This document shows, one piece after another, positions 32,323-35,559 of a stretch of DNA of 35,559 nucleotides. The position numbers were made by a program, and so were the translations under genes. This stretch comes from CAKAHY01 sp963522175. Lineage in GTDB: Bacteria; Bacillota; Clostridia; Lachnospirales; Lachnospiraceae. The stretch spans positions 1 through 35,559 of the forward strand of contig CAUQXC010000014.1 of assembly GCA_963522175.1 (NCBI GenBank), written 5' to 3'. The first letter of the stretch is position 1. Each line of letters starts with the position of its first letter. The notes under the pieces were generated by a model. The model had not been told where the DNA came from and did not search any database. It saw nothing but the letters and a program-made list of their open reading frames with translations.

Positions 32323-33294
32323 TTGGAAGATATTAAAAGCAGACTTGTTGATAAAAGCATTGAAGCATTTATTTTAGGATTAGAAATTTATAATAAGCCC
32401 ACCATAAGATACAGAATCGAGGGATTTAGCTTCTTTATTTGCAATGCGTGGGAATTAATGTTAAAAGCAGAATTATTGAATAGAGGAGAAAGTATATATT
32501 TTCCCAATTCTCCTGATAGAACACTATCGCTAGAAAACGTTCTTCAGCGTATTTACACTAACATATACACTAGAGTTCGACTAAATCTTGAAAAAATTAT
32601 AGAGCTTAGAAATATAAGTACTCATTATATAACTGAAGATTATGAGTCTAAGTACGCCCCCTTATTTCAAGCTTGCGTAATTAACTTTGTAAATGAGTTA
32701 AAACGATTTCACAACAGAGACATAGAAAATCATATACCGCAAAATTTTCTAACAATAAATGCCAATTACGATATACTTAGCAGTGAACAGATACGGCTAA
32801 AATATCCTCCGGAAATTGCCGAAAGGTTCATACAACAAGCAAACGATATAGATGTCCTTAGCTCTGAATATAGCTCGGAAAAATTTTCAATTGATATAAG
32901 GCAGAATCTTTATATCACAAAGAAGCACGATGAAGCTGATTTTACTGTGGCTCTTTCTGGAGACTCTCCAAATAAAGTTGCTATCGTAAGGGATTTAAAG
33001 GATCCCGCCAATACTCATAAGTATTCATACAATAATGTTATTCAGGCTGTTAAAACAAGATTAAAAAATAAAAACTGCACTTTGCAATATAAATCGGGTT
33101 TTAATCAATACGTTTTAAATATAATAATTGATTTTTACAGCATAAAAACTAATCCCGATTATTCTTATGAACATAGAATAGGAAATACATCATCCTTTAC
33201 ATATTCCGAAAAATTTGTAGAGTTTATAGTAAATGAAATACAGAAAAACCCTATGCACTTTGTAGATAGTTTAAAAAAATCAAAAAAAAGATAA
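32323..33294 (+). CDS. DUF3644 HEPN-family protein (likely abortive-infection/toxin)
   Basis: 323 residues from TTG 32323 with AGGAG. The N-terminal 130 residues match DUF3644: 'KSIEAFILGLEIYNKPTIRYRIEGFSFFICNAWELMLKA', then 'IIELRNISTHYI' with R96 and H101 forming the Rx4H motif of HEPN ribonucleases. The C-terminal half is mixed alpha/beta with a basic end (KKSKKR). HEPN RNases act in abortive infection and toxin-antitoxin systems. Placement between the immunity genes and the integrase is the usual site for such lysogenic cargo. A structured RNA on the other strand converges on its stop codon. The AT content is higher than in neighbouring phage genes. Confidence 0.8.
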   Translation: MEDIKSRLVDKSIEAFILGLEIYNKPTIRYRIEGFSFFICNAWELMLKAELLNRGESIYFPNSPDRTLSLENVLQRIYTNIYTRVRLNLEKIIELRNISTHYITEDYESKYAPLFQACVINFVNELKRFHNRDIENHIPQNFLTINANYDILSSEQIRLKYPPEIAERFIQQANDIDVLSSEYSSEKFSIDIRQNLYITKKHDEADFTVALSGDSPNKVAIVRDLKDPANTHKYSYNNVIQAVKTRLKNKNCTLQYKSGFNQYVLNIIIDFYSIKTNPDYSYEHRIGNTSSFTYSEKFVEFIVNEIQKNPMHFVDSLKKSKKR

Positions 33295-33377
33295 CCCCAG
33301 GCACTTAGGAATGCTCACTGAACCAAATCAGTTACCCCATTCTGGGACCTAGTGTTTATCCTTCACAAGTTATCTAT
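33282..33377 (-). ncRNA. Candidate pseudoknotted RNA convergent with the HEPN gene
   Basis: Start near 33377 from the promoter at 33384-33412. Outer stem: AGATAAC (33375-33369) with GTTATCT (33295-33289), followed directly by seven U. Inside: CACUAGG with CCUAAGUG (one bulged A); AAUG with CAUU; hairpin ACUGA-UUUGGU-UCAGU; and CCCAG with CUGGG, which crosses the CACUAGG stem and so would form a pseudoknot. The 96-nucleotide RNA ends within the 3' end of the HEPN gene. The family is not recognised. Confidence 0.65.
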
Positions 33378-33383
33378 GATTAT

Positions 33384-33412
33384 ATTTTATGTTGTACGCA
33401 CTACTTTGTCAA
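33384..33412 (-). promoter_or_regulatory. Promoter of the structured RNA
   Basis: Minus strand TTGACA (33412-33407), 17 bases, TAAAAT (33389-33384). Near-consensus, with no downstream minus-strand gene apart from the structured RNA. Confidence 0.7.
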
Positions 33413-33550
33413 GTTTTAGAATATTAATTTTTTATTATTACCATTTCCCAAAATGGAAAATACTCAACAAGATAACTTGTTAAAAAATTGACAAGTTCAA
33501 CAGTTTCAAAAAATGAAAATGTTCAACTACCGAGGTTTCTCGGTGGTTCA

Positions 33551-33588
33551 AAATAAAAAAGCCACCCAGTACGCTAATACCAAGTGGC
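33551..33588 (-). terminator. Terminator of short minus-strand RNA
   Basis: Minus strand GCCACUUGG/CUGGGUGGC, nine pairs including G-U, 10-base loop, followed by TTTTTTATTT. A second hairpin (33525-33548) lies just beyond. Confidence 0.75.
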
Positions 33589-33634
33589 ACGCATACATTG
33601 TAGAGCTGTTACACTGCAACATACGCCTTCGACA
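33552..33634 (-). ncRNA. Candidate short RNA upstream of the integrase
   Basis: A promoter (33641-33669) and a terminator (33551-33588) define an RNA of about 80 nucleotides, antisense to the integrase leader. It contains a 24-codon frame (ATG 33622 to TGA 33548) that runs through the terminator and lacks a good ribosome site, so I favour non-coding. Function unknown; possibly control of the integrase. Confidence 0.45.
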
Positions 33635-33640
33635 AGCTAT

Positions 33641-33669
33641 ATTGTACCACTGTAACGGCTATTTGACAA
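33641..33669 (-). promoter_or_regulatory. Minus-strand promoter upstream of the integrase
   Basis: TTGTCA (33669-33664), 17 bases, TGG-TACAAT (TACAAT 33646-33641). A 13-base imperfect palindrome at its spacer and -10 edge (33644-33656) is repeated downstream at 33608-33620 in related form (GTnnCACTGnAAC), so the promoter may be repressed by a dimeric protein. Confidence 0.55.
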
Positions 33670-33703
33670 TGGCTGTTCTTTTTATACCCAAAAAGGAGGT
33701 AAT

Positions 33704-34735
33704 ATGGCAAAAGCAAAGAAATTAAAATCGGGGAATTGGAGAGTGCTTATATTTGATTACACGGATGAAAACGGCAAAAGACACTATAGGTCCTTTACGG
33801 CTGCTACAAAAAAGGAAGCGGAATATGAGGCTTCCTTGTATAAACTATCTGAAAAATCAATAGTAGACGGCAACATTACAGTTAAGCAGGCTCTTTTAAG
33901 GTATTGTGATATTAAATCAAATGTACTATCACCCGTTACACTTTTAGAGTATAAAAGGCTTGTTCATAGCAAATATAAAAGCATAGAAAATACACCTCTT
34001 GGTAAACTCAAAAAAGAGCAAGTTCAAATCTGGATAAACGAATATGCTCTTGAGCATAGCCCTAAGTCGGTTAGAAATGTATACGGACTACTATCTGCAG
34101 CCTTGCGTGTTTATTCATCCAAGATGATTAGCGACATAGCATTACCTCAAAAAATTAAGCCGGATCTGTACGTTCCAACCGACAAAGATGTACAGATCCT
34201 TTTAAAATATTTTTCAGAGAAAAGTGATGTAGATATGGAGGTTGCAGTTTACCTTGCTGCATTCGGTACCCTCAGGCGTTCAGAAGTGTGTGCTTTAACT
34301 TCTTCTGACATAAGGGGCAATATTATATATATAACCAAAGCTAAGGTTGCAGCAGAAGGCGGTAAATGGGTAGATAAAACTACAAAAACTGTATCAAGTA
34401 CCCGGAGTATAGAAATGCCGGATTATATAATTAATAAGCTTCCAAAACGCGGTAAAGTGGTAAATCTTAATCCTAAACAGCTTTCAACACGATTTAGTAA
34501 TGCTTTGGATGATTTAGGGCTATACCATTTTAGATTTCACGATTTGCGACACTATGCTGCGAGTGTTATGCATGCGCTCGGTGTGCCGGATCAGTATATC
34601 ATGGAACGAGGCGGTTGGTCATCTGATGGAACATTAAAGAGAATATATAGAAATGTTATGATTGACTATAAAGCAAAATTTACAAATAAAATGATACAAC
34701 ATTTCGAGCACATGCAAGAGGAAATAAATAATTAA
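33704..34735 (+). CDS. int: Tyrosine integrase
   Basis: 343 residues, AAAGGAGG before the ATG. N-terminal AP2-like DNA binding part (1-55), SAM-like core binding domain (about 57-145) and catalytic domain with R191 ('GTLRRSEVCAL'), H279-D-L-R282 ('RFHDLRHYAAS'), G304-W305 and nucleophile Y315 ('LKRIYRNVM'). All key residues are present. It performs integration and excision of the prophage. It reads toward the tRNA cluster, and the tRNA-Lys 3' end lies 60 bases after its stop, so the attachment site is probably there. Confidence 0.95.
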   Translation: MAKAKKLKSGNWRVLIFDYTDENGKRHYRSFTAATKKEAEYEASLYKLSEKSIVDGNITVKQALLRYCDIKSNVLSPVTLLEYKRLVHSKYKSIENTPLGKLKKEQVQIWINEYALEHSPKSVRNVYGLLSAALRVYSSKMISDIALPQKIKPDLYVPTDKDVQILLKYFSEKSDVDMEVAVYLAAFGTLRRSEVCALTSSDIRGNIIYITKAKVAAEGGKWVDKTTKTVSSTRSIEMPDYIINKLPKRGKVVNLNPKQLSTRFSNALDDLGLYHFRFHDLRHYAASVMHALGVPDQYIMERGGWSSDGTLKRIYRNVMIDYKAKFTNKMIQHFEHMQEEINN

Positions 34736-34757
34736 AATGCAACACAAAATGCAACAC
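34734..34757 (+). repeat. Two tandem AAAATGCAACAC repeats after the integrase
   Basis: Two exact 12-base copies (34734-34745, 34746-34757) between the integrase stop and the tRNA-Lys 3' end. Possible integrase arm or core binding sites near the attachment junction. The matching att sequence at the other prophage end lies outside the window, so this is a suggestion. Confidence 0.5.
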
Positions 34758-34791
34758 AAAAAAAATAAAACCCTTGATTTACAAGGGTTTT
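34758..34791 (-). terminator. Terminator of the tRNA operon
   Basis: AAAACCCTTG (34767-34776) and CAAGGGTTTT (34782-34791) form a 10-bp stem with a 5-base loop. On the minus strand ATTTTTTTT follows, so it ends the tRNA transcript. It can also act on the integrase transcript through the stem U run. Confidence 0.8.
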
Positions 34792-34795
34792 AAAA

Positions 34796-34868
34796 TGAGA
34801 CACCCGGGACTCGAACCCGGGACAACTTGATTAAAAGTCAAGTGCTCTACCACCTGAGCTAGTATCCC
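34796..34868 (-). tRNA. tRNA-Lys (TTT)
   Basis: Cloverleaf visible: acceptor GGGATAC/GTGTCTC, TAGCTCAGGTGGTAGAGCA D arm, anticodon loop CTTTTAA, and GGGTTCGAGTCCC T arm. CCA is not encoded. Its 3' end faces the prophage and is the likely attachment target. Confidence 0.95.
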
Positions 34869-34897
34869 ATATTCTGCCAAATATCAGAAAAATAAAA

Positions 34898-34970
<73 letters not shown>

Positions 34971-34974
34971 ATAA

Positions 34975-35048
34975 TTGCGGGGACAGGATTTGAACCTGCG
35001 ACCTCCGGGTTATGAGCCCGACGAGCTTCCAGACTGCTCTACCCCGCG
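34975..35048 (-). tRNA. tRNA-fMet (CAT), initiator
   Basis: Anticodon CAT in loop CTCATAA. It has the initiator marks: unpaired C1-A72 at the acceptor end (CGCGGGG) and three G-C pairs in the anticodon stem (GGG/CCC). Confidence 0.93.
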
Positions 35049-35093
35049 ATAATAATTCACCAGAGCGAGAAATCCATTCTGATGTTTGGTAAG

Positions 35094-35175
35094 TGGGGGA
35101 AGGTGGATTCGAACCACCGAAGGCGGTGCCAGCAGATTTACAGTCTGTCCCCTTTGGCCACTCGGGAATTCCCCC
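35094..35175 (-). tRNA. tRNA-Tyr (GTA)
   Basis: 82 bases with the long variable arm expected in bacteria. Acceptor GGGGGAA/TTCCCCC, anticodon loop CTGTAAA, T arm GGTGGTTCGAATCCACC. Confidence 0.95.
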
Positions 35176-35198
35176 ATACATATTGCTTTAAGCAATAA

Positions 35199-35271
35199 AG
35201 CCGATAATCGGACTCGAACCGATAACCTGCTGATTACAAATCAGCTGCTCTGCCAATTGAGCCATATCGGC
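35199..35271 (-). tRNA. tRNA-Thr (TGT)
   Basis: Acceptor GCCGATA/TATCGGC, D arm TGGCTCAATTGGCAGAGCA, anticodon loop TTTGTAA, T arm ATCGGTTCGAGTCCGAT. Confidence 0.95.
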
Positions 35272-35306
35272 ATATTTAAAATATGCTCGTACATTATATT
35301 TGTAAA

Positions 35307-35379
35307 TGGGACCAATAGGGCTCGAACCTATGACCCTCTGCTTGTAAGGCAGATGCTCTCCCAGCTGAGCTATGATCCC
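35307..35379 (-). tRNA. tRNA-Val (TAC)
   Basis: Acceptor GGGATCA/TGGTCCC, D arm TAGCTCAGCTGGGAGAGCA, anticodon loop CTTACAA, T arm ATAGGTTCGAGCCCTAT. Confidence 0.95.
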
Positions 35380-35388
35380 GTAGGTACA

Positions 35389-35417
35389 AATATAATATAT
35401 AACAGTACTTTTGTCAA
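35389..35417 (-). promoter_or_regulatory. Promoter for tRNA-Val and the downstream tRNAs
   Basis: Minus strand TTGACA (35417-35412), 17 bases, TATATT (35394-35389). Start near 35382, just before tRNA-Val, so the six tRNAs Val-Thr-Tyr-fMet-Phe-Lys may be one transcript. Confidence 0.65.
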
Positions 35418-35424
35418 GTACAAG

Positions 35425-35498
35425 CGACCCAAATCGGACTCGAACCGACGACCTCCGCCGTGACAGGGCGGCGCTCTAACCAACTGAGCCATTGGGCC
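35425..35498 (-). tRNA. tRNA-Asp (GTC)
   Basis: Acceptor GGCCCAA/TTGGGTC, D arm TGGCTCAGTTGGTTAGAGC, anticodon loop CTGTCAC, T arm GTCGGTTCGAGTCCGAT, discriminator G. It is separated from the others by a promoter. The remaining 61 bases to the window edge hold no clear feature; their minus-strand form (GTGTGGTTTTCAAGG) recalls rRNA operon spacers, which is only a suggestion. Confidence 0.95.
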
Positions 35499-35559
35499 TC
35501 ATAAATTAAAACTCATACCTTGAAAACCACACATCAAACTTCATCAACTAAAAACCTAA

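Larger units (their letters stand above)
33295..33703. other. Gene-free region between HEPN gene and integrase
   Basis: 409 bases hold no convincing gene. Contents: the structured RNA and its promoter (33282-33412); an AT-rich stretch with palindromes CCATTT-CCCA-AAATGG (33441-33456) and AACAAG-ATAA-CTTGTT (33466-33481); a perfect-stem hairpin at 33525-33548; and a second minus-strand RNA (33552-33669). The palindromes may be integrase arm or regulator sites. Confidence 0.55.

Noticed and set aside
33548..33622. 24-codon minus-strand frame in the short RNA near the integrase
   Set aside because: It runs through the terminator stem and U run and lacks a well-spaced ribosome site, so coding is doubtful.
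33513..33725. 70-codon plus-strand frame before the integrase
   Set aside because: No ribosome site, unusual composition, runs over two hairpins and a minus-strand promoter and overlaps the integrase start.

Overview
The window is most of an integrated temperate siphophage-like prophage, plus the host tRNA cluster beside it, from a low-GC Gram-positive bacterium. I infer a member of Clostridia, probably Lachnospiraceae. The reasons are the AT-rich sequence, strong AGGAGG ribosome sites, a Firmicutes-type head/tail gene order (portal, MuF-type minor capsid protein, GP20-like scaffold, capsid, small connector and minor capsid proteins, Gp15-like protein, tape measure) and tRNAs without an encoded CCA.

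Layout. Positions 1-17,000 (minus strand) are the late genes, transcribed right to left: fused-type terminase, portal, minor capsid protein with a toxin-like C-terminus, scaffold, capsid, connectors, tail tube, tail chaperones, tape measure, baseplate/tail genes. The left edge cuts a tail gene, so lysis genes must lie outside. Positions 17,157-17,703 hold a DUF1492/ArpU-type late regulator followed by a terminator. Positions 17,700-28,100 (minus) are replication and nucleotide metabolism genes: PAPS-reductase-like protein, SNF2 helicase, VRR-NUC nuclease, primase-helicase, PolA-family polymerase, DUF2815 and DUF2800 proteins, with an iteron-like repeat array at 21,014-21,260. Positions 28,075-30,950 hold small early genes, a BRO-N antirepressor and a Cro-like regulator. 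They are interrupted by two plus-strand single-gene units with matching promoters and leaders. Positions 30,855-31,380 are the genetic switch. Positions 31,380-34,735 (plus) are the lysogeny genes: CI-like repressor, ImmA/IrrE-like protein, a DUF3644 HEPN protein and a tyrosine integrase. Positions 34,796-35,498 are seven tRNA genes on the minus strand. The integrase lies at the 3' side of tRNA-Lys, the usual arrangement for tRNA-targeted integration.

How it works together. CI and the Cro-like protein face each other across a divergent promoter pair with operator-like palindromes on both -35 regions. The rightmost minus-strand promoter would start the lytic programme; the DUF1492 protein probably activates the late operon.

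The least expected content is non-coding. (1) A promoter-driven, apparently pseudoknotted RNA, ending in a run of U, converges on the 3' end of the HEPN gene. (2) A 37-residue membrane peptide in the lytic leader is covered by an antisense transcript that has its own promoter and terminator, like a type I toxin-antitoxin. (3) A hairpin RNA with its own promoter converges on the 3' end of the toxin-tailed minor capsid gene, where an immunity gene would be expected but none is present. (4) A short minus-strand RNA lies just upstream of the integrase. These are read from sequence alone; no search or folding program was run.
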